From the NCBI GenBank assembly GCA_023053575.1, contig JAKZAP010000005.1, positions 4,526,001 through 4,590,000 of the forward strand: a stretch of DNA of 64,000 nt, in the 5' to 3' direction. The position numbers were made by a program, and so were the translations under genes. The notes under the pieces are model-generated. The model saw nothing but the letters and a program-made list of their open reading frames with translations. It ran no database searches and was not told the origin of the DNA. The DNA comes from Branchinecta lynchi. Taxonomy: Eukaryota; Arthropoda; Branchiopoda; Anostraca; Branchinectidae. Below are positions 1 to 10,817 of the stretch, in pieces (the stretch's first letter is position 1; the number at the start of each line of letters is the position of its first letter).

Positions 1-192
1 AAAACTCCTCGCAGCCAACAGTCGACAGCGTGATGCACATCGAAGGTAGCAAAACACAGCAAGTAAGAAAATCAGCGTGGGTTTGTTAGAGAGTTTATAA
101 TGTATCCTACGAAATTGGGGTATCGGGGTTTAGAAATATATGGAGTGATTATGGAAGTAGGTTTCATTAGTATTATAGGTAAGACGGGTCCT
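1..192 (-). mobile_element. TTAA-flanked MITE, cut by window edge
   Basis: Inverted relative of 36252-36619. Its right end is at TTAA 193-196; the other end lies outside the window. It starts 65 bp after exon 14. Confidence 0.75.
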
Positions 193-257
193 TTAAGCGA
201 TGCTACTGCGGGGTATAATAACCTTGTGGTCGCTAAGTAAAACTGGGAGACATACAC

Positions 258-435
258 CCATCTGGCGCTAAAGCTCCCCTTCTTATTAAGTTGCAGTTCA
301 GTACCTTCTGAGGAAACAGATGAAGAGGAAGCTGCTCTCATCAGCATAGATGTGTGCTCTCCCAGTTGGTGACTGTGGTCGAAACCTTCTGCCACTCTCA
401 ATATAACAACGCCCATGTGCAAATCCAAACCAGAG
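258..435 (-). CDS. SLC12A1/2/3-like: SLC12 cotransporter, exon 14 (gene continues beyond the window)
   Basis: Begins after TAATTTCAG at 435. The translation SGLDLHMGVVILRVAEGFD matches [21 protein letters not shown] of NKCC1. A variable, Ser-rich linker follows (AASSSSVSSEG) and then NKKGSFSARW. I end the exon at TGG before GTGTATG because family members read ..VWWLFDDGG at this point, so the next exon should start just after the Trp. A GTACTG donor at 305 is an alternative. Downstream sequence at 1-192 is a transposon copy, so the rest of the gene lies to the left of the window. Confidence 0.8.
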
Positions 436-677
436 CTGAAATTAAAAAATGACATGCTAGTAACTGGAATTCCTCCTCATAAACATACAATGTAGTAGCC
501 TACAAGTCAGAGCTAGATGTGCTCGTCCAACGTTTGCATCGCATTGCACATAATAGTATCAATACAAAAAATACCAAAATACTCAGATTCTACTTAAACT
601 AACTCTAATCTCGATTTTATGACCGAGTTTTACACTTTCCTGTGAACTGTTCTGTCAATGAAACTGTCACAAGCATA

Positions 678-1094
678 GTTGCGTTTTTGCAGATACCATG
701 GTATCTGATACCACGGTCTAAAGTCGTTTTCGCAGTTATCGTGGTAGGTGATAACACGGTCAAAAGGTGTTTTTGCAGTTATTGTGGTGTCTGGCCAGTT
801 ATCTTGGTATCTGATATTCAGATACCACGGTCCGACCGTGGTAACTGATCGTGGTATCTGAAAAGTAGTCTCACTTTCATCAAATTTTGTCAAATTGGTG
901 AGAAAGAAGTTTAGCACTTAGTGATGTAACTCGATATCAGTTTTTCTTTTAGGATGACTTCGAAAAGTGCAATTTCGGCAATAGTCGTTTTTGCAGAGCA
1001 ACCTTGGATCAGATACCACGATAACTGCAAAAACGACTAATTGCAGATCCAGTTACCGTGGTAACAGATACCATGGTATCTGCAAAAACGCAAC
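678..1094. mobile_element. TA-flanked MITE with internal palindromes (417 bp)
   Basis: Terminal inverted repeats GTTGCGTTTTTGCAGATACC, flanked by TA on both sides (676-677, 1095-1096), as for Tc1/mariner-type MITEs. Inside, the motifs GATACCACGG and GATACCATGGTATC recur in both orientations. Confidence 0.8.
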
Positions 1095-1264
1095 TAATGA
1101 CAAAACTGCACAAACATTCGTTTCCTTCAGACTCCCCCATCGCCCGTGGATAGTTGAGTTCCCCCCGATACCATTAAATTCATTCCATTAAATGAATCAT
1201 CAGTAAGTAGCCAGCATTGGTACATTTATAAGTTTAGATCCAAATTTCCCGAACACAGCTAAAA

Positions 1265-1453
1265 AAAAAAGATGCAACCTCCTAAGTTTCCGATTTGTGA
1301 CAGACCGCATCTTAGCTGTACTACAATTTGCTAAGTGCACAAGCTTTATCGCTCTGAATACAACGAGCGTTGTGGGCGGCGCTACGAGTAAGCCCGTTTC
1401 GATGCATGAAAAACATAGGTCTCTGCGCAACACCCTAGTATTATTTTGCTCTG
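1265..1453 (+). mobile_element. hAT MITE, 3' half only
   Basis: Ends CCTAGTATTATTTTGCTCTG, the terminal repeat of the hAT MITE family seen at 5568, 6276 and 8329. The other end is missing; the left limit is approximate. Confidence 0.6.
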
Positions 1454-1594
1454 ATCCTAAGGAATATTTTGGACGTCTTGGTTCTTTTTTATTTTCTTTC
1501 TTGCACGACATCGACTGCTACGTTGAAATCTTCCCGATGAAAAATTTGTAGGCTGCGTAGTAGTATGGTAGTACTACGAAAACGGTGCATGTAA

Positions 1595-2139
1595 AGCATT
1601 GTCCTAATAGGTGTAATAACGTGAATAGCGCTATACGCGATGTTTACGTCTTAATACACACGCCTGTTCAAATACAACCCAAGAGGTTCTTATCAATGCG
1701 GCTTCCGGTGTTGCCAAGGTAATACAATTTTTCAAGCTCTAAAAATATCTGAAAAGGTTCTTGGTACTACTTGAAGTACACGAGTACAATATAACGCAAA
1801 CTATACTGTAAAAAAGTTATTAAAATAACGGATGGACAGCATTGATCCTCGAACTGACGAAAAGCCGTCGTAATAGAACAAAAACGTGTTTTTTTGTTTC
1901 TTTAGCTTCCAACAAAGTAGAACTGTTGTGCTTTCTTTGGCAACCCTGACGACGCTGCGCCTCTCCTCGGCCCGCTGGCGGAACCAACCAAGCGATCTGA
2001 TTGGCCCTGCATAAGCCAGAATAGAACGCTGGTCTATTCTCGTTATTCACCTTATTACAGCGCGCTCCGAGGAAAAGAGGAATCTGTAATAAGTCTTATA
2101 CGCGGTAATACACCTTATTACACCTATTAGGACAATGCT
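1595..2139. mobile_element. PIF/Harbinger-like MITE (545 bp)
   Basis: Inverted ends AGCATTGTCCTAATAGGTGT / ACACCTATTAGGACAATGCT, flanked by TAA (1592-1594, 2140-2142). A 3-bp TWA duplication is typical of PIF/Harbinger elements. Confidence 0.75.
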
Positions 2140-2429
2140 TAATACTATGTAATAGCAAAGAATACTATCATATAATGTGCCTCAAACTGGTCCAATCTTA
2201 TGTAGTAGTATCCAGGAGCATCCTGTCTTGCCATAGTAGCATCCAGTCTTGCTAATAGTACGCAGTAACACGGTAGCCTTGAAGTAGAAGCATGTAGTAG
2301 CATCGTTAGTAGTGCATGCAACTTTTTCGTACTAGTTCATAGTACTATTTTGAAATAAATTTTTCATCGGGTTGTCTCGTTGGATACTGACACACAGGAT
2401 GATTTGTGAACAAAAAGTCTATAGTCCGA

Positions 2430-3985
2430 CCGCCAGCTCGTCAAAAGACGCTTAGTTTCGAAAACACCCGACCCAAAAGGTACAGTAGGTTTAATAGTGG
2501 ATTCCGACCAAATCGAACACGCTGATTCCAAATATGCCGGGAACTGGTTCCGGAAACAATGGCTTAAAGTAGAAATGAAGCCCGATGCTGTTCCATTATT
2601 TCCTCTCAATAAGAAGTATCGCTCTCAAACACAGTAGGTTGAAAAACATGAATTCCGACCAAATCGAACCCGCTGATTTCGAATATGCCAGGAACAAATT
2701 CCGGAAAGGGTGGCTTAAAGTAGAAATGAAGCCTGATGCTATTCCATTATTTCTTCTCAACAATGAGTGTAGCTATCAAACACGATAGGTTGAAAGTGGA
2801 TTCTGACCAAATCGAACTCGTTGATTATGAATATACCGTTAATAAATAAAGTAGACCTGGAACCTGATAAGTTATTCTTCTCCTCAGTAACTAGTGCCAT
2901 TATCTGGTGTAGTGGGCTACTGTCGGCAGAAAAGTTTATTCTAACCAAATTGAACCCGCTGCTTACGTGTGCCAGGGATAGCCACTGGTTTCTTAAGGAT
3001 GTGATGCGAGTCTGTTGCTTAATAACCTAAGTTTGCTGAAATTCATCAACGACTACAGGGATTACAATTGGATCAAATAATATGATCTTGTTTTGAAATG
3101 TTACAAGAAATATCTAAATCACAAAAAGGCGAGTTAAATGGACACAGAAGTCTCAAACTTCGCCAACATTGCGTCACAAAATCAAATTCTAATTCTGAGT
3201 CGACAGAATACCTGCCCCGCACGAACATTTTCGCGGCAACAATCGAGCTAGTGCAAAAACGAGGTCGAGTGGGGTACCTGCCCCCCCCCCCCCCGGTGGT
3301 TCTGTACGTAAGAAATTAAATTTTGCAAACTTGGTCGGGTGCATCCGAGAAGTCCAAGTCTTGTCGGTACAACAGGTTATTTTTACACTTTTGTACAGTC
3401 CAGTCGGGGAAAACAGAAGAAATCAAATGCTGTATTGTTTTATCGGTCTTCACATCAGGTTCTTTTTACACTTTCTACTATTTACCCCAAACCTGCATTG
3501 TTCACATTAAAGTAACTGTTCAAATAATAAACATACCAGACAGACTGAGCTGCAAACATGGGTAAAAACCATCTTATTATGCCAAGTTTGGCTACATTAT
3601 TTCCACTGTTAATAATCAGAAATCAGATGTTTTGCATTTTACGGCGCTAAATTCTCTAAATAAGTATCAAGAAAGTCTGATCTTTAAGTTGCATTTACTC
3701 TTATGTTTGTGTCGCAATTTTATTTCTTATTTTATTCGGAATCAGCGGGTTTGATTTGGTCGGAACCCATTTTTCAACCTACTGTGTTTGAGAGCGATAC
3801 TTCTTATTGAGAGGAAATAATGGAACAGCATCGGGCTTCATTTCTACTTTAAGCCATCGTTTTCGGAACCAGTTCCCAGCATACTCGGAATCAGCGTGTT
3901 CGATTTGCTCGGAATCCACTTTTAAACCTACTGTACCTTTTGGGTTAGGGGGGTGTCACATTTTCAGGACCTGGCGGTCGGACTA
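2430..3985. repeat. foldback-like repeat with ~150-bp tandem units
   Basis: At 2490-2960 a unit containing TTCCGACCAAATCGAAC and GGCTTAAAGTAGAAATGAAG occurs three times in increasingly diverged form. An inverted copy lies at 3730-3985, so the region can fold back. The middle (3030-3720) holds a poly-C run at 3282-3294 and nothing else recognisable. Limits are approximate. Confidence 0.65.
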
Positions 3986-4050
3986 CTAGGTTCAGGTATG
4001 AACTTGAGCCCAGGAGATCAGAGGAGAAAATTGAGGTGATGGATACTTAC

Positions 4051-4157
4051 TGAATAATGGAGAAGTAACTCTCCAGGTCCTGTTTGAGACACATGCGCCA
4101 GTCGTTTTTGTATCCAAGCATCAGGATGTTCGGTCGCATTTTTCCAATTCCGTTTCC
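4051..4157 (-). CDS. SLC12A1/2/3-like: SLC12 cotransporter, exon 13
   Basis: A 107-base exon (residues 747-781 plus two bases) after GCATCCCAG and before GTAAGT. It codes for GNGIGKMRPNILMLGYKNDW then RMCLKQDLESYFSII, matching [33 protein letters not shown] in NKCC1. It ends with CA, which joins C of exon 14 to form His. Confidence 0.93.
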
Positions 4158-5018
4158 CTGGGATGCAAATTATCATTACTTTATGCATGTTATGCTGACG
4201 ACGGGTATTATGTTTTAGACGCGGAAATAGTACATACGGACCAATCTGGCCAATGCCATTAATTCACAGCCAAAGCCAAGAAAGTACCCTGATCTCTATC
4301 ACATCTTCCAACCTCCTTAGCTCGTCTTACAATACGCCCCTCATAAAATTCCTCTCAGATTAGTTCTTTTTTGGCCGCTAGGTGCGCTATCGTAAAGAAA
4401 ACAATGACACGTTACTTCTTGGTGTACGTTTATCCAAGTTTGTTTTGCTATTTTCAATTGCTCTTAAGCCTAACTATGTTTAAACTGTTTACAATGCCCA
4501 TTCCCCTCTTTTTGCTTTACCCAACTCTGTTCTGTCAAGCGTCATCAAGTTTGTCATTTCTGGCTTCCGACTCCAGTGCTGAGTGCTGGCTGACTTTTCA
4601 ACGGGGCTAATGCGCGACTCGATATGAAGCGAAAGCCTAATCGCTTATTCGCCCATCAGATAACTTATCCTCAGATCTCACGTGTGATTGTTATTATTCC
4701 TGCAGCGCGTCTGGCGGCAATTCGTCATCGGATTTTATGAAGGCGTATGCCATCTACTCTATGAAGATAGCACCACCTACGGTTCCAAACTGAAGGCACA
4801 AATAGTTCACTAAAGCCACAAATCTACCATGCCATCTTTTCTTAGAACAACTACCTAAATTGGATACTCGCCAAATTTTAAATCACAGATTTTATAACAG
4901 AGGACCCTGTCAATTATGTGTATTGTTACATTTGGGGCCTGTCCGACCTTCAGGTAGCATGTGGAAGGGAAGGTGAAAGGGTCAACCTTAGGCAATTTCT
5001 AGTAAATAATTTCTATAC
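4158..5018. other. SLC12 intron 12, no recognised feature
   Basis: Intronic sequence between exons 13 and 12. I see no ORF, transposon end or RNA gene. Confidence 0.6.
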
Positions 5019-5153
5019 CTGAAGCATAGCACGTGTTCCTCCAAGAAGCGTCGTATTATCCAAACAAGAGTAGAACGCACGCATTCGCTGCTGGAGTAGC
5101 CACGCGAGAGTACCCTGGACGACTTGAACTCTTTCCTTCCGCGACTGCAAGTG
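5019..5153 (-). CDS. SLC12A1/2/3-like: SLC12 cotransporter, exon 12
   Basis: A 135-base, phase-0 exon (residues 702-746) after TTCTCTAG and before GTATAG. The translation HLQSRKERVQVVQGTLAWLL, QQRMRAFYSC and GTRAMLQ aligns with the NKCC1 stretch in which WLIKNKMKAFYAPV leads to GAQYLMQ. Similarity is moderate, but the exon fills the expected gap with perfect phase. A 295-bp MITE with ~35-base terminal inverted repeats lies 36 bases upstream of its acceptor. Confidence 0.88.
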
Positions 5154-5189
5154 CTAGAGAAGAAACAAAATGAGCTGAACAACCATACT

Positions 5190-5484
5190 GAGTTGCGTTT
5201 TATTTGAAGTTCATAGTACAGCGGACTGTTCGTTGTCGTTTTATTCGCCAGCGGGCCGTACGCTGGGAAGGCACGGGGTGCCTAAAGTCGTTTTATTTGC
5301 CACCGGGCCGCCCGCTGAGTGCCAGCGGACCCGCTGAGTGCCAGCGGACCCGCTAGTTTGTACGCTGGGTGAGGCAGGGAACTGTTCAGCGTACCTTCTG
5401 ACGTAGTCAACCAGGAATAAAACGGCTATTTACAGTCCGCCATCCGCTCCCGCTGTACTATGAACTTCAAATAAAACGCAACTC
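5190..5484. mobile_element. MITE with 35-bp perfect terminal inverted repeats
   Basis: 5190-5224 and 5450-5484 are exact inverted repeats starting GAGTTGCGTTTTATTTGAAG. Internal GC-rich part has repeats of CAGCGGACCCGCTGAGTGC. A target duplication is not clear. It lies 36 bp from the exon 12 acceptor. Confidence 0.85.
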
Positions 5485-5567
5485 TGGTGTGACAGAATGA
5501 AACTCAATAGCAGAACCGATAACGTCGAGGTCAAGCGAATTAGCAGTATTACCACTGTAGTCAAGGA

Positions 5568-5921
5568 CAGAGCAAAATACACTAGAGTTACCGCCAAGAC
5601 CTATGCTTTCAATGCTTCGCAAACGGGCCATACTCGAAGCGCTGTCTACTACGCTTGCGGAATTTGAAGTGAGACAAACCTGTGGGTTTGGAAATTTCTG
5701 GTAAAGCTTAATGCGGTCTGCACACATCGAGGAAACAGGGGAGGTTGCATTTTTTTTCGCTGTGTTTTGTATATGAAGTTATCAGAGCCAACCCTGTGTC
5801 ACGACTGACTGAGTTTCAGTAGGGACGATCTCTATCGCTAGTGGTGCTAGTGTCACTACTATTCGAATTTGTGTCACTTTTGTCAAGTCTTGGCGCTAAT
5901 CCTTAGTGTTATTTTGCTCTG
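5568..5921 (-). mobile_element. hAT-type MITE (354 bp)
   Basis: Ends CAGAGCAAAATACACTAG and CTTAGTGTTATTTTGCTCTG, flanked by related octamers GTCAAGGA and GTTCAGCA. Same family as 8329-8668. Confidence 0.8.
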
Positions 5922-6275
5922 GTTCAGCATGGCCTAGTACCTTAGTCTTAGTGAGATGACTTTAAGTAAGAAGTAAGTCGAATTAATAAGTGTAGAATTT
6001 TATAACAGCAAAACAAGATAATTTGTTTCCCGGCTAAAATTTGCTCGATAACTCACTAACGCGCCGTTAGTAAGTTATCGAACAAGAGCATCGGACTTGC
6101 TCTAAACTTGGGGACTGGAATAGTCAGAATTAATTTTGCACTTCTTTCTTTTTCGCTTTGCATGCTGAAATGAACAGGAATAAAAGCAAACGTCCTTTTG
6201 ACGTCACTAGCTTCCAGATTTTTCTGGGCAGGGTCATTGGCTTCCAGATTTTTCAGGCCCACAGTTGTTAGTTAT

Positions 6276-6618
6276 CAGAGCAAAATAAAACTAAGAAGAA
6301 GTGCCAAAACGTGACAAAATTGACACACACTCTAATAACAGCGATACTAGCACTACTAGCGATAGAGAGCTCCAGGAACAACTCGTTCAGCCGTTTACCA
6401 GCGCTGGCTCCGGTAACTTTTGTATCGTGAACATCGTAACAAAAATTATAAAGCCTCCATTCATTTCATGGTGTATGCAGACGGCAACTTCGCTTTATAA
6501 GAAACTTTGTCTCGCTTTAAATGCCGCAAGTGTAGCGGGCGGCGCTCCGAGTATGGCCCGTTTGCAAAGCGTGGAAAGCATATGTCTTGGCGCTACTCGC
6601 TAGTGTTATTTTGCTATG
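6276..6618 (+). mobile_element. hAT-type MITE (343 bp)
   Basis: CAGAGCAAAATAAAACTA to TAGTGTTATTTTGCTATG with target duplication TTAGTTAT / TTACTTAT (7 of 8). Confidence 0.87.
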
Positions 6619-6826
6619 TTACTTATCCACGTGCATGGTGAAAGAAGGACCGATTTCAAATTCTTTGAAATCATACTTTAGTGGCTGATAATACACAATG
6701 GGAATAGAGACAAATAATGAAAGGGCATATACTGGCAGAATCGGCAAAGTTACTTTCAGCAAGCGACAAAATTCGGGAGAACCCGGTTAGCTAATGTTGA
6801 ACAGTTTCAGTTATCTGCGGTCAAGG

Positions 6827-7254
6827 GTAAGGTCAAGTACGTCGATTGGCTCAGTGGCCCTATATTTAGGAGTGGGGGAGGGGGTTTAAATTAAGGGGCA
6901 AACAAAACATTTTTAAACAGCTAATGTAATAGTCGATTATAGGGTAAGAAGACATGCTGAACACGATGATCAAAACCATTTTCTCGCCGGAAAAGTAGTT
7001 CGTCCGGAATCCGGCAAAAAACGGAAAGTTGGTTAAAATTAAAAGTTTCAATGGAAGTTGATTATATGTTCGATTTAGGGGTAAGAAGACATGCTGAACA
7101 CTTAAGTGAAAAGCATGTTCTACCCCGCCAACTGGTTCGCCCGGAATCCGGCCAAAACCGGAAAATTTGTAAAAGCAAAAGTTGATTAGATGACAGACTT
7201 AGGGTATCAAATACTAGATTTTTGGGATCCGATCAAAACCTTTGGTCTTGTTTT
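6827..7254 (+). mobile_element. HINE-like family B, truncated copy
   Basis: Contains two units of the GGGGTAAGAAGACATGCTGA minisatellite and the 3' end GGGATCC...GGTCTTGTTTT. Related to 17268-18404. Confidence 0.7.
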
Positions 7255-7589
7255 ATATATCGGTGCGCGAACGACAAGGGAACGGGATGCCTAAAAAACG
7301 GCTAGTAGCGGTAAAAATGTCGCTTAACTGGAATATAGGGAATTGGCAAAAACTAACGTTATCAGTACAATCTGGAACCAATTTTATGGATGTAAATACG
7401 AATGCCAGTAAAATATAATTGTACTTTTCATTGTGGTAGGTAATAAAGAGGGCACAAGTGCAGTAAATGAAAAAAAAGATATAAAATGGCCACTTGAATA
7501 ACTTAATGGGTAATCACAAACCAGAATTATACTGATAAGTTCGGCTTTCGGAAGTGACAAAGAGGCCAAGGGCACCATTACCAGCTTAC

Positions 7590-7801
7590 CGCAACGACGT
7601 GACCGCACATTAGTAAGGACTGCCTCTTTGTAATTTCGTGAGCGAAGTCCAAGAGAGCAGGTCTGTGCTGCGGAGGGCCTGTGAGAACCAGGATTTGAGG
7701 AAGAAAGTTTTTCACGTGTTCTTCTGTATGATTCAATACATGTACATTTGCAAGCGTCCTCTTGTACACCTGGGCTTGGCTCGACGATCCCCAGTTGATA
7801 T
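7590..7801 (-). CDS. SLC12A1/2/3-like: SLC12 cotransporter, exon 11 (start of cytosolic C-terminal domain)
   Basis: A 212-base exon (residues 631-701) after TTTATAG and before GTAAGC. It codes for DINWGSSSQAQVYKRTLANV, then EEHVKNFLPQILVLTGPPQH and RPALLDFAHEITK...LLMCGHVV. This corresponds to DVNWGSSTQA..Y and HVKNFRPQCLVMTGxPxxRPALLxxxHDFTKxxxLMICGHV in NKCC1, the first part of the C-terminal domain that mediates dimer formation. Confidence 0.95.
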
Positions 7802-8328
7802 CTATAAAAAGTAGTAAGATATAATAATAATAAGCTTTTATTCCGCCAAAAAGACGAGTTTAAATTCGACAGCAACTAAACATCGGCATCATAAACACAA
7901 TCATAACAAACCACCATGTAACTAATAAACAAAATCTATCTCGAATAAAAAAACTAACGTAAATAATCTTTTCACTGAACTTTTAAAAGTTCACTTTCAG
8001 CGTGTAATCTTAACAGAAACTAAAATATTTAATAATAACTATACTTGAGCAAGATGGTGGTTGATTTCCTGATACCGGGCAGACAGCTTATCTTCCCAAA
8101 CTGATATTCCACAGTAACAACGCGATCACATCATAGCTTATGGACCTCTCCATCCTATGAAGTATGACTTCGGCAAGAAGAATAGTGTAGTTGACTAACA
8201 AGAATGGGTCAAGTTGCTAGTTTTTTCCGAAACGATTTGGTCCTTCATTCTTTTACAGCAAAAAATATCCTCTTAGGCTATCACTGGGCGGGAAAAGCTT
8301 TTGTTTAGCTACGGTTCGCACTACCGGA

Positions 8329-8668
8329 CAGAGCAAAATAAAACTAGGGAGTAGCTGACACACACTCGAATAGCCGCGACACTAGCACCACTAGCGATAG
8401 AGACGTCCCCACTGAAACTCATACAGTCGTGCACCAGCGCTGGTTCCAATAACTTCATATTCTGAACATAGCAAACAAATTATACAACTTCCTCTGTTTC
8501 CTCAAAGTGTGCAAACCGCATCTTAGCTTTATTAGAAATTTCTAAACCCGCAAGTTTGTCCCACCTTAAATGCCGGAAGCGTAGTGGGGCGGCGCTACGA
8601 GTATGGCCCATTTGCGAAGAACGCAAAGCATCGGTCTTGGCGCTACTCTCTAGTGTTACTTTGCTGTG
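8329..8668 (+). mobile_element. hAT-type MITE with perfect 8-bp target duplication
   Basis: Terminal inverted repeats CAGAGCAAAATAAAACTAG / CTAGTGTTACTTTGCTGTG, flanked by CTACCGGA at 8321-8328 and 8669-8676. This fixes the family as hAT. Confidence 0.92.
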
Positions 8669-8734
8669 CTACCGGATGTCGAGTAGAACATGGAAAACGG
8701 GTAGAAAATCGGGATGAACCCGTACGGAAAATCT

Positions 8735-8965
8735 ACGCCTCGAATCTAGGTCAAAACGGCCTCGTACGTTTGAAACACAAACTAGTTCGTTTTCGCTGCC
8801 TATTCGCTCTCGTTTCCACCTCAAATCTGGGTCAAAACGGCCTCGTACATTTGAAACACAAACTAGGCCGTTTTCGCTCTCATTTTTCACCTCAAATTTG
8901 GGTCAAAACGACCTCGTACATTTGAAACAGAAACTACCTCGTTTTCTCTCTCGCCTCATTTGCTG
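8735..8965. repeat. three ~75-bp tandem repeats
   Basis: Units share GGTCAAAACGGCCTCGTACA and TTTGAAACACAAACTA. They lie in intron 10. ORFs over them on both strands are repeat artefacts. Confidence 0.8.
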
Positions 8966-9583
8966 GCGAATCCACCTCGATCTCGTACACTTGATACAAA
9001 AAGACCCTGTTTTCTCAGTAAGAATTACGAGGTCGAAATCAAATAACGTTGGTAACAATCGACCAGAGCAACGCCCTTTCAAAGAAACAAAAATTCATAA
9101 CCATTGATCAATGATCTATTATAGAACTATGTCAGAGATCCAGAATTAACAATGGGTCCAAAATTATACTGAATATAGAAGACAAAACTAGTTTCCCCAA
9201 ACGATCAATTTAGGACTAGTAACTCTCGAAATTTGTTGGATGATGCTTTTGCACCATCGAACAAGGTTCAAACTCGGAAGCTGCTTCTGAAATTTTTTGA
9301 ACTTCACAGTACAGCAATATTTTCAAAACTATAGACGGCAAGGCTTAAATTAAAGCGTTTCCGTGGCTCTTACAGTTAATAGTTGTTTTTTTTTCCTGTC
9401 TCGAAACAAGCAATTAGGGAATAAGGTACCATATACTGCGTAGATTTGATTTGATTGATAAAGTGATACATAAAATCGGACTGGATTGCTCTTTGCTCCT
9501 AGGTTTCTGGCAAACGTAAAGCTCGAAAGTAGTTTCTCTCTTATTATAGATATTCCTTCAGCCCGAGCTGACTGCGAACCATA

Positions 9584-9833
9584 TTTGACGGTGCAAAACG
9601 GATAACTCTGCTACATATTATTAGAGCTATATTTCGACCCTTCTTGGCAAGGGTTCTCTTCAGGCTCAAGCTGGAAAATGAACTTCCTGGGAAACGGAAA
9701 ATTACGAAAAATGAGCTGGAAAGTGACTGTTCAGTTTCCAGCTTGTGCGGCTTGAGCCTGAAGGGGACGCTTGCCAAGAAGGAAATATAGCTCTAATAAA
9801 ATTTAACTGACTTATCCGTTTTGCACCGTCAAA
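9584..9833. mobile_element. TA-flanked foldback MITE (250 bp)
   Basis: Nearly the whole element is an inverted repeat starting TTTGACGGTGCAAAACGGAT, flanked by TA. Related copies: 52120-52375 and the half copy 47093-47195. Confidence 0.8.
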
Positions 9834-9954
9834 TATTCTTTCTTATTGCTCACCAAATGCAACTGCCTCTGCATCTCGTCAATTACCTTGCCAGTGGAAC
9901 AAAAGTCAAAGTATTATAGGAAAAGTCTTTCACCATCCCCTGATGGCAACTTCG

Positions 9955-10260
9955 CAGTGAAACCATAAGGTCGCCCTCGCACTTCACCAAAAACGAGGTG
10001 GAGATGAAATCACCCTGATATTTCGCTACCATCTTCGCAGCGAAAACAAGGCCGAAGTTGAATACACCCTCGCCCTTCGCCAAATATGAGGCGGAGGTAG
10101 AATCGCCCTGTCTTTCGCCGTCTTTTTCGCAGCGAAAACTAAGGTCGAAGGGAAATCCGCCTTCGCCCTTTACTAAACACGATAGCGAACGCGAGATCTC
10201 CCTCTCCTTCGCCTTCATATTCGCAGCGAAAATGTGGGTCGAAGTATAATTCGCCATCAA
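9955..10260. repeat. degenerate ~115-bp tandem repeats
   Basis: Repeated TTCGCAGCGAAAAC, TCGCCCTTCGCC and GAGGCGGAGGT motifs. They create spurious ORFs on both strands. Confidence 0.65.
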
Positions 10261-10681
10261 TATTCGTCCTCGCTATACTTTCGCCCGCATATCGCTACCG
10301 AAAATACCGTTTCGTCCTCGATTCGAGGTGTAAAATGGCATTCGACGTGGAGATTTTCCGTACGGGAAGTCAGCAGCGGTTTGCACTTACATGATTTTCT
10401 CAGAAAGATTCTAATGTTCAGTAATGCCCTGAGAATTGACAAAAATGCCAATGTAACGCCACGGGACGATTATTTCTAGGCGTGAGAGGAATTTAAGAAA
10501 CACCGATTTTTTTGACAGAACGGGCAATTTAAATTAAAAATTTAATTAAAAAAATTAATTAAAAAATTAAATTAAAGTTTGTCAGAACGGCCAATTCAGC
10601 AATGAACTTGGGACATTTTTAGTGAAGGACATTTTTAGTTAGAGTGAAGAACATGGACAAAAAATTATTGTAAGTATGTAC

Positions 10682-10817
10682 CTGGCTTCTTGTAGAGGAC
10701 AATGAGGTATAGCACGATGATGATACCAACAGTTATAAGTGCTATGATCCATGAAAGCAGGAACATCACCACAATGCATACAACTGCATTTAGAAGACTT
10801 AGCCACATGTTGTAATA
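10682..10817 (-). CDS. SLC12A1/2/3-like: SLC12 cotransporter, exon 10 (TM11-TM12)
   Basis: A 136-base exon (residues 586-630 plus one base) after CTTTCAG and before GTACAT. The translation YYNMWLSLLNAVVCIVVMFL, LSWIIAL and a final hydrophobic segment ending VLYKKP match [28 protein letters not shown]...YKKPDVNWG of NKCC1, the last two membrane helices. The single leftover G pairs with AT of exon 11 to give the Asp of the KKPD motif. Confidence 0.94.

Noticed and set aside
301..308. GTACTG as the exon 14 donor
   Set aside because: The GTGTATG donor at 258 keeps more family-like sequence up to the conserved Trp; RNA evidence would decide.
9883..10260. Overlapping ORFs on both strands
   Set aside because: Produced by ~115-bp tandem repeats; low-complexity protein.
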